Of a stretch of DNA of 64,000 nucleotides, positions 9,301 through 18,249 are shown piece by piece. Every line of letters begins with the position of its first letter. Positions within the stretch are counted from its first letter, which is position 1. Below the pieces are notes generated by a model. That model was not told the DNA's origin and made no database searches. It was given only the letters and a program-made list of their open reading frames with translations. The position numbers and the translations under genes were made by a program. Source of the DNA: Ectopseudomonas chengduensis (GTDB lineage: Bacteria; Pseudomonadota; Gammaproteobacteria; Pseudomonadales; Pseudomonadaceae); assembly GCF_015712065.1 (NCBI RefSeq), contig NZ_JACFYZ010000004.1:124001-188000 (forward strand), in the 5' to 3' direction.

Positions 9301-9442
9301 TCCGCTGTCGCGCAGCGTGTTTTTCGGGCCGATGGCGGTAGCGATCATGGGCGGGCTGGTGGTGGCCACGGCATTGACCCTATTGTTCCTGCCGGCGCTG
9401 TATGCGGCGTGGTTCCGGGTCAAGGAAAACGAGGCGCAGTAA
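6368..9442 (+). CDS. mexK: RND multidrug efflux transporter MexK
   Basis: Inner-membrane proton-driven drug exporter of the HAE-1/RND family. The 1024-residue protein shows the two-fold RND repeat: a membrane helix near residues 12-30, a large periplasmic domain to about 335, a helix bundle at about 338-500 with LGLGLLVDDAIIAVEMMAIK (the conserved proton-relay Asp pair in helix 4), a second periplasmic domain at about 560-870 and a final helix bundle at about 870-1015. It follows mexJ by 6 bases with the same regulation. Length and synteny match P. aeruginosa MexK (about 1025 residues). Substrate range is inferred from that orthology only. Confidence 0.88.
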   Translation: MSFNLSAWALRNRQIVLYIMLLFAVVGALSYTKLGQSEDPPFTFKAMVIRTNWPGASAEEVSRQVTERIEKKLMETGEYERITSFSRPGESQVTFMARDSMRSSEIPELWYQVRKKISDIRHTLPPGIQGPFFNDEFGTTFGNIYALTGNGFDYAVLKDYADRLQLQLQRVKDVGKVELVGLQDEKIWIELSNTKLATLGLPLSAVQQALEAQNAVAAAGFFETASERIQLRVTGRFESVEEIRDFPIRVADRTFRIADVAEVKRGFNDPPAPRMRFMGEDALGIAVSMKDGGDILVLGKALEDEFARLQQTLPLGMELRKVSDQPAAVKTGVGEFVKVLVEALVIVLAVSFFSLGLRTGLVVALVIPLVLAMTFAAMYYLGIGLHKISLGALVLGLGLLVDDAIIAVEMMAIKMEQGYDRFKAASFAWTSTAFPMLTGTLITAAGFLPIATAQSGTGEYTRSIFQVVAISLIASWIAAVMFVPYLGDKLLPDLAKLHAAKHGGSAGGHDPYSTPFYRRVRATVQWCVRRRGIVILLTVALFVASVLLFRFVPQQFFPASGRLELMVDIKLEEGASLSATEAEVHRLEKLLKEQPGIDNYVAYVGTGSPRFYLPLDQQLPAASFAQFVVLAKSIEERERLRGWLIKVMNDEFPTLRSRVSRLENGPPVGYPIQFRVSGEHIAEVRALARQVADKVRENPHVVNVHLDWEEPSKVVILNIDQDRARALGVNTAELSRFLQGSLSGTSVSQYREGNELIEILQRGTPQERKALSLLPSLAVPTDSGRSVALSQVATLEYGFEEGIIWHRNRLPNVTVRADVYGKQQPASLTQQILPTLDPIRAELPAGYLLEVGGTVEDSQRGQKSVNAGIPLFIVVVLTLLMLQLKSFSRSAMVFLTAPLGLIGVTLFLLIFRQPFGFVAMLGTIALAGMIMRNSVILVDQIEQDISHGLDRWHAVIEATVRRFRPIVLTALAAVLAMIPLSRSVFFGPMAVAIMGGLVVATALTLLFLPALYAAWFRVKENEAQ

Positions 9443-9500
9443 GTTGTGGGAGGCGCTTCAGCGGCGACTTGCTATCGCGGCTTGAGTCCCTTCCACGAGA
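9443..9500. repeat. degenerate REP-like sequence
   Basis: Immediately after mexK the sequence GTGGGAGGCGCTTCAGCGGC and a nearby partial inverse (GCGGCTTGAG, then CTTCCACGAG) resemble the common Pseudomonas REP of the type GTGGGAGsGGCTTsAGCCsCGA. The stem is imperfect, so this looks like a decayed REP pair. Confidence 0.45.
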
Positions 9501-9514
9501 TTCTTCATAGCAAT

Positions 9515-9546
9515 AAAAAACGGGAGCCAGTGGCTCCCGTTTTTTG
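9515..9546. terminator. bidirectional rho-independent terminator (mexK / bfr)
   Basis: The hairpin ACGGGAGCCA / TGGCTCCCGT is flanked by an A-run on the left and a T-run on the right, so it can terminate transcripts from both directions. It sits between convergent mexK (ends 9442) and the bacterioferritin gene (ends 9562). Confidence 0.88.
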
Positions 9547-9561
9547 TCGAGCGGATCGGAC

Positions 9562-10032
9562 TTATTCGTCCATCTGCGATTGCAGGTAGTTCTGCAGGCC
9601 GACGGCTTCGATCAGGCTGAGCTGGGTTTCCAGCCAGTCGATATGATCCTCTTCGGAGCAGAGGATTTCTTCGAGCAGTTCGCGGCTGGCGTAGTCACCG
9701 ATGCTCTCGCAATAGGCGATGGCGGCCTTCAGGTCACCGTGGGCCTTGTGCTCGATCTTCAGGTCGCACTCGAGCATTTCCTTGGTGTTTTCACCGATCA
9801 GGATCTTGCCCAGGTCCTGCAGGTTGGGAATACCTTCGAGGAAGAGAATGCGCTTGATCAGCTTGTCGGCATGCTTCATCTCGTCGATGGACTCGTGGTA
9901 CTCGTGCTCGCCGAGTTTCTTCAGGCCCCAATCTTCGTACATGCGCGCATGCAGGAAGTACTGGTTGATGGCGACCAGTTCGTTACCAAGAATCTTGTTC
10001 AGGTGTTGAATGACCTTCTTGTCGCCTTTCAT
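9562..10032 (-). CDS. bfrB: bacterioferritin (BfrB type)
   Basis: Heme-containing 24-mer iron-storage ferritin of the cytoplasm. The 156-residue sequence is very close to P. aeruginosa BfrB as I recall it. The ferroxidase ligands are all present: Glu18, Glu51, His54, Glu94, Glu127 and His130, and Met52 is the inter-subunit heme ligand, separating it from non-heme ferritin FtnA. In P. aeruginosa bfrB is next to bfd, the ferredoxin that reduces it for iron release; no bfd is seen here. The 269-base gap to glpD is AT-rich and probably holds the promoter, but no clear Fur box is visible. Confidence 0.92.
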   Translation of the reverse strand: MKGDKKVIQHLNKILGNELVAINQYFLHARMYEDWGLKKLGEHEYHESIDEMKHADKLIKRILFLEGIPNLQDLGKILIGENTKEMLECDLKIEHKAHGDLKAAIAYCESIGDYASRELLEEILCSEEDHIDWLETQLSLIEAVGLQNYLQSQMDE

Positions 10033-10262
10033 GACCGCTCCTGCTGCTTCAATGACCGTGATGACCTCGGATTTTCGGCCTGGTTCTCCCTTATGTCAAA
10101 CTTAAGTGGTTGAAACATAAGTAAAAATAAAACTGAATAAGAATGTTTTTATTCCGCATCATGACGCCAAGTTATTGAATCAATGCAATAAAAAAGTTGC
10201 TGAAAGTTCTACGCTGACTGAAACGGGGAAGTAACCCCGATATTTTATTTTTCCGTGCCCAT

Positions 10263-10288
10263 AAAAAAGCCCCGCAGAGCGGGGCATG
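10263..10288 (-). terminator. rho-independent terminator of glpD
   Basis: On the minus strand a GCCCCGC / GCGGGGC stem with a 3-base loop is followed by a run of six T residues. It begins 14 bases after the glpD stop codon (10302). Confidence 0.85.
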
Positions 10289-10301
10289 GGGCACGCAGAA
10301 T

Positions 10302-11831
10302 TCAGGCAGCGTAAGCCGAATGCGGGTCGCGGCTGTTCAGGTAGTCCTGGAGGCGGGCCTGCTGCGCCGGGGTCATGAACAGGCCCAGTTTGCTGCGCCG
10401 CCAGAGAATGTCGGCACTGCTGCGCGCCCATTCTTCACGGCGCAGGTATTCCACTTCGCGGGTGTAAAGCCCGGCACCGAGATGTTCGCCGAGGTCGGTA
10501 AGGTTGTGTACGCCGTCGAGCAGGCGCCAGGTACGGCTGCCATAGCTGGTAGCCCAGCGTCTGGCCAGGCTGGTGGGTAGCCAGCCATAGCGTTCGCAGA
10601 GCGCTTCGACCAGGGCGCTCTGGCCTTGCAGATCCTCGCCACCGGGGAGCGGGGCGGTGGCTGTCCAGCTCGGCCCCAGGTTGGTGAAATGCGCGGCCAG
10701 TTCATGCATGGCGGATTCGGCCAGCTTGCGATAGGTGGTCAGCTTACCGCCGAAGACTGAAAGTAGCGGCGCCTCGCCCGGCGCGCCGGAGAGCGAAAGG
10801 GTGTAGTCGCGGGTAATGGCCGACGGCTCATCGGATTCGTCATCGCACAGTGGGCGCACGCCCGCGAAGCTGTGCAGGACATCGTCGCGACTGAGCTGTT
10901 GCTTGAAGTGATCATTGACCACCTTGAGCAGATAGTCGGTTTCCTCGGCGGTGATCGTCACCTGGGCGGGGTCGCCCTGATATTCGCGATCAGTAGTGCC
11001 GATCAGGGTGAAGCGCTCCAGATAAGGAATGGCGAAGACAATGCGACGGTCTTCGTTCTGCAGGATGTAGGCCTGCTCACCGTCATACAGGCGCGGCACG
11101 ACGATATGGCTGCCCTGGATCAGGCGAATGCCGTACGGCGATTGCTGCTTGAGGTCTTCACGGATGAAGCGCGCGACCCAGGGGCCGGCGGCGTTGACCA
11201 GAGCGCGGGCGCGAATAGACAGCAGGCTGCCATCGCTGCGCTCCAGGTGGATATGCCACAGACCCTTACTCCGCCGCGCACTGACGCAGCGAGTGCGCGT
11301 GTGGATGTGCGCGCCTTTTTCCCGCGCGGCCATGGCGTTGAGCACCACCAGGCGAGCATCGTCCACCCAGCAGTCGGAATATTCGAAACCGCGGCTGATC
11401 TCCGCTTTCAACGGGCTACCGGCGCCGAAGCGCACGCCGCGCGAAGCCGGCAGGCGCTTGCGCTTGCCCAGGTGGTCGTAGAGGAACAGGCCGGCGCGGA
11501 TCATCCAGGCCGGACGCAGGTGTGGGCGGTGCGGCAGAACGAAGCGCATCGGTTTGACGATATGCGGCGCCTTGGCCAGCAACACTTCGCGCTCGGCCAG
11601 GGCCTCACGTACCAGGCGGAATTCGTGGTGCTCCAGGTAGCGCAAGCCGCCATGGATCAGCTTGCTGCTGGCCGAGGAAGTGTGGCTGGCCAAGTCGTCC
11701 TTTTCGCAAAGGAACACGGACAAGCCACGACCAGCTGCATCGGCTGCGATGCCCACACCATTGATACCGCCGCCAACGACGGCGAGATCATAGACTTCCG
11801 CAACGGGGCTGGCGAACTGGTCGTGGGGCAT
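10302..11831 (-). CDS. glpD: glycerol-3-phosphate dehydrogenase (aerobic, FAD) GlpD
   Basis: Membrane-associated flavoenzyme oxidising sn-glycerol-3-phosphate to dihydroxyacetone phosphate and passing electrons to ubiquinone. The FAD Rossmann motif VVGGGINGVGIAADAAGRG lies at about residues 18-36, followed by SSKLIHGGLRYLEHHEFRLV, and later LRVDG-like FAD/substrate segments. The ATG at 11831 gives 509 residues, matching P. aeruginosa GlpD (about 512). A GTG at 11873 would add 14 residues inside the operator region and is less likely. It sits downstream of glpR on the same strand with its own putative GlpR site. It acts after GlpK in glycerol catabolism. Confidence 0.95.
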   Translation of the reverse strand: MPHDQFASPVAEVYDLAVVGGGINGVGIAADAAGRGLSVFLCEKDDLASHTSSASSKLIHGGLRYLEHHEFRLVREALAEREVLLAKAPHIVKPMRFVLPHRPHLRPAWMIRAGLFLYDHLGKRKRLPASRGVRFGAGSPLKAEISRGFEYSDCWVDDARLVVLNAMAAREKGAHIHTRTRCVSARRSKGLWHIHLERSDGSLLSIRARALVNAAGPWVARFIREDLKQQSPYGIRLIQGSHIVVPRLYDGEQAYILQNEDRRIVFAIPYLERFTLIGTTDREYQGDPAQVTITAEETDYLLKVVNDHFKQQLSRDDVLHSFAGVRPLCDDESDEPSAITRDYTLSLSGAPGEAPLLSVFGGKLTTYRKLAESAMHELAAHFTNLGPSWTATAPLPGGEDLQGQSALVEALCERYGWLPTSLARRWATSYGSRTWRLLDGVHNLTDLGEHLGAGLYTREVEYLRREEWARSSADILWRRSKLGLFMTPAQQARLQDYLNSRDPHSAYAA

Positions 11832-11864
11832 GTGGCACGCTCGGCTGTTGGATTCGAATGTGGT

Positions 11865-11885
11865 TATGTTCACTTTCGAAAATAT
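11865..11885. promoter_or_regulatory. putative GlpR operator upstream of glpD
   Basis: The segment contains TATGTTC at one end and TCGAAAATAT at the other, an imperfect dyad close to the E. coli GlpR consensus (ATGTTCG-type half-sites). It lies 34 bases upstream of the chosen glpD start. A second similar dyad at 12861-12878 lies before ybaK-glpK. Recognition by the nearby GlpR is inferred. Confidence 0.5.
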
Positions 11886-11981
11886 GCTAGACGAAGATGC
11901 GCAGCTTCGCTACCCCGGCCCGCGATTGCGCGCCGAGCGGTATTGAACGGATGGGTGCAGGGGTAAACCGTGATGGGTGCT

Positions 11982-12005
11982 TTGGCGGGTTACACCCGCC
12001 CTACG
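11982..12005 (-). repeat. single REP sequence of the GTAGGGCGGGT family
   Basis: Read on the minus strand this is GTAGGGCGGGTGTAACCCGC followed by CAA, the same family as each arm of the REPIN at 2782-2838 with one or two substitutions. It stands alone, between glpD and the stop of glpR (12019), where its hairpin may attenuate read-through from glpR into glpD. Confidence 0.75.
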
Positions 12006-12018
12006 AGAAAGTGCGCAC

Positions 12019-12777
12019 TCAGACCAGGTCGAGCTGGACCTTGTGGCTGTGCAGCAGGCGGGTGATGGCGGCTGAAGGTGCGCTATCGGTAAAGACGCGG
12101 TCGACCAGGGCGATTGAGCCCAGGCGTACCACGGCGTTGCGGCCGAACTTGCTGGAGTCGGCGGCGAGGAAAACCTGCCGCGCGTTGTCGATGATGGCCT
12201 GGGAAACGCGTACTTCCTGATAGTCGAAGTCGAGCAGGCTGCCGTCGTCGTCGATGCCGCTGATGCCGACGATGGCGTAGTCGACCTTGAACTGCTGGAT
12301 GAAATCCACCGCCGCCTGGCCGACGATACCGCCGTCGCTGCGCACCGTACCGCCGGCCACCAGGACCTCGAAGTCGGCCTTGGCGCTGAGTTGCGCGGCG
12401 ACGTGCAGGTTGTTGGTGATGATCTTCAGGCCCTTGTGACTCTGCAGCTCTCGAGCGATGGCCTCGGTGGTGGTGCCGATATTGATGAACAGTGAGGCGT
12501 GATCGGGAATCTGCGCCGCCACGGCTTCGGCGATACGCTGTTTTTCTTCGCGCATCTGCCCGGCGCGCATGCCATAGGCGGTGTTCTGAATGCTCGATGA
12601 TTCGCACGCCGCGCCGCCATGGGTACGACGCAACAGGCCGTGCTCGGCCAACAGGTTGATGTCGCGGCGAATGGTCTGTGGGGTAACGGCGAAGGCTTGA
12701 GCCAGTTCATCGATGCTGACGTAGCCACGGTCGCGGGCGAGGTTGAGGATGTCGTGCTGGCGGGGAGCGAGATTCAT
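12019..12777 (-). CDS. glpR: DeoR-family glycerol regulon repressor GlpR
   Basis: Cytoplasmic repressor of glycerol genes, released by glycerol-3-phosphate. The 252 residues contain an N-terminal DeoR helix-turn-helix (about 1-57: [20 protein letters not shown], then LLRRTHGGA) and a C-terminal sugar-phosphate sensor domain with [15 protein letters not shown] and the conserved [15 protein letters not shown]. Length equals P. aeruginosa GlpR (251). It lies between glpD and ybaK-glpK, the usual placement. Putative operators are at 11865-11885 and 12861-12878. Confidence 0.93.
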   Translation of the reverse strand: MNLAPRQHDILNLARDRGYVSIDELAQAFAVTPQTIRRDINLLAEHGLLRRTHGGAACESSSIQNTAYGMRAGQMREEKQRIAEAVAAQIPDHASLFINIGTTTEAIARELQSHKGLKIITNNLHVAAQLSAKADFEVLVAGGTVRSDGGIVGQAAVDFIQQFKVDYAIVGISGIDDDGSLLDFDYQEVRVSQAIIDNARQVFLAADSSKFGRNAVVRLGSIALVDRVFTDSAPSAAITRLLHSHKVQLDLV

Positions 12778-12860
12778 GAGCGCTTCCTGTGATGGTCACC
12801 CATTATAGGCTGTAGATGCGGAGGATTTCGGCCTGTTAATGTAGGGCATCTTTCACAGCG

Positions 12861-12878
12861 TTTTCACATTCGAACATG
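12861..12878. promoter_or_regulatory. putative GlpR operator over the ybaK start
   Basis: TTTTCACATTCGAACATG is an imperfect dyad related to the site at 11865-11885 (shared TTTTC and GAACAT half-sites in inverted order). It overlaps the ybaK initiation codon at 12876 and lies in the glpR-ybaK divergent gap. It may control glpR itself and the ybaK-glpK unit. Inferred from sequence only. Confidence 0.45.
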
Positions 12879-13346
12879 ACTCCCGCAATCGATCTGTTGA
12901 AAAAGGCCAAGGCCGAACACCGCGTGCACAGCTACCAGCACGATCCCAAGGCGCCGTCCTACGGGCTGGAAGCGGCGGAAAAGCTCGGCCTGGCGCCCGA
13001 GTGCGTGTTCAAGACGCTGCTCGCGGTGACCGAGAAAGGCGAGCTTCTGGTGGCGGTGGTGCCGGTCGTCGGCAGTCTCGATCTCAAGGCGCTGGCTGCA
13101 GCGGCTGGCGCGAAGAAGGCCGACATGGCCGACCCGACTGCCGCGCAGCGCGCCACTGGTTATCTGGTCGGCGGCATCAGCCCGCTGGGTCAGAAGAAAC
13201 GCTTGCGCACCTTTATTGACGAATCGGCACGTCGGCATCCAACCATTCACGTCAGCGGCGGCCGGCGCGGGCTGGAGCTGGAACTCTCGGCCGAGACCCT
13301 GGCGCAGCATACCCAGGGGCAGTTCGCCGCTATCGGCAAAGCCTGA
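12876..13346 (+). CDS. ybaK: Cys-tRNA(Pro)/Cys-tRNA(Cys) deacylase YbaK
   Basis: Trans-editing factor that hydrolyses mischarged Cys-tRNA(Pro), of the YbaK/ProX superfamily. The 156 residues match the family: [20 protein letters not shown], the central [18 protein letters not shown] containing the conserved catalytic-pocket Lys, and the late [17 protein letters not shown]. It is divergent from glpR by 98 bases and precedes glpK by 73 bases, a position that in P. aeruginosa is occupied by glpF. A GlpR-like dyad overlaps its start, suggesting glycerol control of a translation-quality enzyme. Assignment by family is firm, while the regulatory link is inference. Confidence 0.93.
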   Translation: MTPAIDLLKKAKAEHRVHSYQHDPKAPSYGLEAAEKLGLAPECVFKTLLAVTEKGELLVAVVPVVGSLDLKALAAAAGAKKADMADPTAAQRATGYLVGGISPLGQKKRLRTFIDESARRHPTIHVSGGRRGLELELSAETLAQHTQGQFAAIGKA

Positions 13347-13419
13347 AGCGAGCAGTATGCTCGCCAGCAAAATAAGCCAGTCTGCCGTCAACTGCAGTGA
13401 TAACAACAAGGAACCTTGC

Positions 13420-14925
13420 ATGACCCAATACCTGCTAGCCATCGACCAGGGCACCACCAGCTCCCGCGCCATCATCTTCAGTGCCCAGGGCTTGCCGGTT
13501 GCACGTGCCCAGCAGGAGTTCAAGCAGTACTTCCCGCAGGATGGCTGGGTCGAGCACGACGGTGAGGAGATATGGTCCTCCACGCTCCAGGTTTGCCGCG
13601 ATGCCATCGCCAGCAGCAGCTTGCAGCCGCAAGCGATTGCCGCCATCGGCATCACCAACCAGCGCGAAACCACCTTGGTGTGGGATGCCGTCAGTGGTAC
13701 GCCTATCCATCCGGCTATCGTCTGGCAGGATCGGCGTACCGCCGACTATTGCGCCGGACTCAAGGAGCAAGGCCACGAGGCGGAGGTCTCGGCCAAGACC
13801 GGCCTGCTGATCGATCCGTATTTCTCCGCCACCAAGCTGCGCTGGATTCTGCATAACGTGCCGGGCGCTCGTGAGCGGGCCGAGCGCGGTGAGCTGCGCT
13901 TCGGTACCGTCGACAGCTTCCTGTTGTGGCGTCTGACCGATGGCAAGGTGCACCGCACCGACGCCAGCAACGCCTCGCGCACGCTGATGTTCAACATCCA
14001 TACCCAACAGTGGGACGAAGAGCTGCTCAAGCTGTTCGAGATCCCGGCCAGCCTGCTGCCCGAGGTGCTCGATTGTGCCGCCGAGTTCGGTCACACCGAC
14101 AGCGTGCTGCTCGGCGCCAGCATTCCGGTGCTGGGCATGGCCGGTGACCAGCAGGCGGCCCTGATCGGCCAGGCCTGCTTCGAGCCGGGCATGGTCAAGA
14201 GCACCTACGGTACTGGCTGTTTCATGATCCAGAACACTGGCGATCAGCCGGTGAGTTCGAAGAACCGTCTGCTGACCACGGTCGGCTATCGCCTTAATGG
14301 CAAGGTCACCTACGCGGTGGAGGGCAGTATCTTCGTCGCGGGCGCGGCGGTGCAGTGGCTGCGTGACGGTATCAAGCTGATCAGCCATGCGCGCGAGAGC
14401 GAGGCGTTGGCCGAGGCAACCGGCGAAGCCTGCGGCGTCTATCTGGTGCCGGCTTTCACCGGTCTGGGCGCACCGTATTGGGACCCCAAGGCACGTGGTG
14501 CCATCTTTGGCCTGACCCGCGACACCGGGATCAAGGAGGTCGTCACCGCCGGTCTGCAATCGGTGTGCTACCAGACCCGCGACCTGCTCGAAGCCATGCG
14601 CCAGGATGGTGCTGCGGCGCCGAGCGCGCTACGTGTCGACGGTGGCATGGTGGAGAACAACTGGGTCATGCAATTTCTCGCCGACATTCTTGGCGTCAGT
14701 GTCGAGCGCCCCGAGGTCACCGAGACTACGGCGCTCGGTGTCGCCTACCTGGCGGGGCTGAAGCTCGGCCTGTACCAGGACCTCAATGCCATCGCCAGCC
14801 ACTGGCATCGGCAGCAGCGTTTCGAGCCGAGGATGAACGAGGCGCATCGCGAGCGCCTCTACGCCGGTTGGCTGGATGCGGTGAAACGGGTGCGCAGCGA
14901 GCCCAGAAGCACCCCAGGATCGTAG
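13420..14925 (+). CDS. glpK: glycerol kinase GlpK
   Basis: Phosphorylates glycerol with ATP to sn-glycerol-3-phosphate, the inducer of GlpR. FGGY-family sugar kinase of 501 residues. The N-terminal [16 protein letters not shown] is the phosphate-1 motif, [13 protein letters not shown] and [10 protein letters not shown] follow, and [11 protein letters not shown] with the late [13 protein letters not shown]-like block complete the fold. AAGGAA at 13408-13413 supports the ATG at 13420; a longer frame from 13216 is spurious. It is probably co-transcribed with ybaK. A REP element begins at its stop codon. No glpF is visible upstream or downstream. Confidence 0.96.
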   Translation: MTQYLLAIDQGTTSSRAIIFSAQGLPVARAQQEFKQYFPQDGWVEHDGEEIWSSTLQVCRDAIASSSLQPQAIAAIGITNQRETTLVWDAVSGTPIHPAIVWQDRRTADYCAGLKEQGHEAEVSAKTGLLIDPYFSATKLRWILHNVPGARERAERGELRFGTVDSFLLWRLTDGKVHRTDASNASRTLMFNIHTQQWDEELLKLFEIPASLLPEVLDCAAEFGHTDSVLLGASIPVLGMAGDQQAALIGQACFEPGMVKSTYGTGCFMIQNTGDQPVSSKNRLLTTVGYRLNGKVTYAVEGSIFVAGAAVQWLRDGIKLISHARESEALAEATGEACGVYLVPAFTGLGAPYWDPKARGAIFGLTRDTGIKEVVTAGLQSVCYQTRDLLEAMRQDGAAAPSALRVDGGMVENNWVMQFLADILGVSVERPEVTETTALGVAYLAGLKLGLYQDLNAIASHWHRQQRFEPRMNEAHRERLYAGWLDAVKRVRSEPRSTPGS

Positions 14926-14958
14926 GAGCGGCTTTAGCCGCGATGCTCTCAGAGCATC
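14922..14958. repeat. REP sequence plus adjoining hairpin at the glpK stop
   Basis: GTAGGAGCGGCTTTAGCCGC, a classic Pseudomonas REP with GTAG head and GCGGCT/AGCCGC stem, begins at 14922 so that its TAG is the glpK stop codon. A second perfect stem (GATGCTC, TCA, GAGCATC; 14942-14958) follows at once. The pair may protect the mRNA 3' end or reduce read-through toward the PhzF gene. Confidence 0.8.
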
Positions 14959-15036
14959 TGGAAAACAGGAACTGTATCTGTTGCGGCTTACCCTGCGCAG
15001 GCATGCTGGCGGCTCTCATCTGGCCAGGAATGCAGC

Positions 15037-15843
15037 ATGCCTCTCGAATTCCATCAAGTTGACGCCTTTACCGATCAGCCGTTCGCGGGCAATCCCGCCA
15101 TGGTCTATCGCCTGAATGCCTGGCTCGACGATGCCCTGATGCAGCGCATCGCTGCCGAGCACAACCTGGCCGAGACCGCATTCGTGGTGAAAGAGAGCGG
15201 TGCCTGGCATATCCGCTGGTTCACCCCAGTCAGCGAGGTGCCGCTCTGTGGGCATGCCACCCTGGCGGCGGCCAAAGTGCTGTTCGACATATATCAGGAA
15301 CCGGCCGAGGTGCTGGATTTCACCTGCTTGTCCGGAGCGCTGCAGGTCACCCGGCAGGGTGAGCGTCTGCAGCTGGATTTCCCAGTGCGCCCGGTGTTGC
15401 CGGTGGCGGCGTCGCTACAGGCCGACGTCGAGCGCGCGCTGGGGCAGCCCGCGCAGCAGGTTCTGGCTCTGCTGAATGCCGATGGCAGCGTGCAGGAACT
15501 GATGGTGGTGCTGGCGTCCGAGGCGCAGGTGCGCTGCTTCACCGCTGATTTGCCGGCGCTGGCCGCACTGCCGGGCCTGGGTGTGCTGATCACCGGCACA
15601 GGCGAGCGGCACGACTTCGTCTCGCGCTACTTCGCGCCGAGCATTGGTATCGATGAAGACCCGGTGACCGGCTCGACGCACTGCATGCTTGTGCCCTATT
15701 GGGTCGAGCGTCTGGGCCGCAACACGCTCAGTGCCTTCCAGTGTTCGGCGCGTGGTGGTGAGTTGCTCTGTCGTCTGGAGGGCGAGCGGGTGAAGATCGC
15801 TGGCCACGCGCGGCATATCGCCAGTGGCCAGCTGATGCTCTGA
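15037..15843 (+). CDS. PhzF-family isomerase/epimerase-like protein
   Basis: PhzF-fold (diaminopimelate-epimerase-like) cytoplasmic enzyme. Landmarks are FHQVDAFTDQPFAGNPAMVY at the N-terminus, the catalytic-type Glu46 in NLAETAFVV, CGHATLAAAKVL at about residues 71-82 and EDPVTGSTHC near 207-216. The 268-residue length is usual. No phenazine genes are nearby, so this is one of the common PhzF paralogs of unknown substrate rather than phenazine biosynthesis. It starts 111 bases after glpK, separated by the REP hairpins, and converges on the ABC ATPase gene with no space between stops. Confidence 0.88.
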   Translation: MPLEFHQVDAFTDQPFAGNPAMVYRLNAWLDDALMQRIAAEHNLAETAFVVKESGAWHIRWFTPVSEVPLCGHATLAAAKVLFDIYQEPAEVLDFTCLSGALQVTRQGERLQLDFPVRPVLPVAASLQADVERALGQPAQQVLALLNADGSVQELMVVLASEAQVRCFTADLPALAALPGLGVLITGTGERHDFVSRYFAPSIGIDEDPVTGSTHCMLVPYWVERLGRNTLSAFQCSARGGELLCRLEGERVKIAGHARHIASGQLML

Positions 15844-16946
15844 TCAGTTGCTGCTGACCCGGCGCACGCCACCGGAGTCGCTGAGTTGCAATTGCGCGGC
15901 GACGCTGCCGAGAGCCGGGAAGGCCACCAGGTGATCGGCGGCGACGCGGATGCCCACCTCGTCGCCTGGCTGGTGATCGGCATGGCTGGGGAAGATTGAT
16001 TCCAACTGACTGCCGGTCGGCAGTTGCAGGCGGTAGAGCGTCGCAGCGCCGAGGAAGGTCTTGCCGACGATGCGCGCCTTCAGTTCGCTGTGCTCGTCCG
16101 GGACGATGTCGTCCGGGCGCAGCAATACGTCCACCGCGCTGCCCTGAGCCCAGGTATAGGCGCGGTTGCCGCGAATCATGCCGAGTTCGGTCTGCACCGT
16201 TTCCGGGCCGAGCAACTGGCCGCGAATGAAGTAACCCTGACCGATGAAGCTGGCGACGAAAGGCGTCAGCGGCTCGTGATAGAGGTTGAACGGTGTGTCC
16301 CACTGCTCCAGGCGGCCATCCTTGAACACGCCGACGTGATCGCTGACGGCGAAGGCTTCTTCCTGATCGTGAGTGACCAGAATGGCGCTGGTGCCACGGG
16401 CCTTGAGGATATCGCGCACCTCATGGCTGAGGCGCCTGCGCAGCTCGCCATCGAGGTTGGAGAAAGGCTCGTCGAGCAGCAGCAGCTGCGGTTCGGTAGC
16501 CAGGGCGCGGGCCAGAGCCACGCGTTGCTGCTGGCCGCCGGACAGTTCGTGGGGGTAACGTTTGGCCAGGTGCCCGAGCTTGACCAGCTCCAGCAGCTCC
16601 TGGGTGATGCGCTCGGCATTGGCGTGCTTGCGAATGCCAAAGGCGACGTTCTCCGCCACGCTCAGGTGGGGGAACAGGGCATAGTCCTGAAACACCATGC
16701 CGATCTGGCGCTTCTCCGGTGCCAGGGTAAAGCCGGCGCGGGAGATCACCTCGCCGTCGAGTTCTATCTCACCTTCGAGCACTGGCTCGAAACCGGCAAT
16801 GGCGCGCAGCGTGGTGGTCTTGCCGCAGCCCGATGGACCGAGCAGGCAGCCGATGTCGCCAGGGTTGAGGTGCAGGTCGAGATCCTGCACCACCTTGTGG
16901 GCGTGGTAGCCGCAGTTCAGCCCGCGTAGCTGCAGCAGAGGCTGGC

Positions 16947-16950
<4 letters not shown>
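15844..16950 (-). CDS. orphan ABC transporter ATP-binding protein (PotA/FbpC-like)
   Basis: A 368-residue import-type ABC ATPase with a C-terminal TOBE-like regulatory domain. Visible motifs are Walker [11 protein letters not shown]-loop [13 protein letters not shown], signature [16 protein letters not shown], Walker [13 protein letters not shown] and the switch His in VTHDQEEAF. The C-terminal part from about residue 235 resembles Fe3+/polyamine importers. No permease or binding protein is adjacent. Its ATG overlaps the argF stop by 4 bases (ATGA type), implying translational coupling. The frame extends upstream antisense-like through argF, but that is an artefact. The substrate cannot be told; I recall an ATPase next to argF in P. 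aeruginosa too. Confidence 0.88.
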
Positions 16951-17867
<917 letters not shown>

Positions 17868-17985
17868 CGTTAACTACCTTTATCACTACAGTTCGCAAGC
17901 CCGCAGTCGGGGGATAAAACCGACAAAAACAGCAGAGCTTGCGGCAGGAGGCCGCAGGGTGCGACGAAACAGGGGAAGGCGCGAT

Positions 17986-18013
17986 CTTATAAGGAAATGA
18001 CGAGACGGCGCAA
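17986..18013 (-). promoter_or_regulatory. putative argF sigma-70 promoter
   Basis: On the minus strand TTGCGC (-35) and TATAAG (-10) are separated by 16 bases, about 120 bases before argF. The whole 382-base gap 17868-18249 between argF and the molybdopterin oxidoreductase gene otherwise holds only the argF leader and the upstream region of the plus-strand gene; I see no ORF or repeat there. Confidence 0.5.
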
Positions 18014-18249
18014 ATTGCCGCCCTCAGGCTTGCAGAATCCTGTTTTGCAAGCCTTTTTGCCAAAGCTTTGGCGCCCGCGATATCGAAGACGGCAGCGCCT
18101 GGACCGTTGTACGTTCCTCGCATGAATCGGAAGGCTTGATGCCTGTCGATTCATGAGACGAACGCTGCTGGCGTCGTCTCCGCGCTCGGCCCATAGTTCA
18201 TGACCTGCGACCTGACCGGTCGTCTCGGATCAGAACAAGAGGCCAGGCC

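Noticed and set aside
13435-14559. 374-residue minus-strand frame inside glpK
   Set aside because: Antisense to the fully conserved GlpK sequence, with shadow-type composition.
15037-15843. Phenazine biosynthesis gene phzF
   Set aside because: The family is right but no other phz genes are present, so only the general PhzF-like label is justified.
17868-17985. ArgR operator in the argF leader
   Set aside because: TGTCGG-like sequences occur but do not fit the Pseudomonas ArgR pattern well enough to call.
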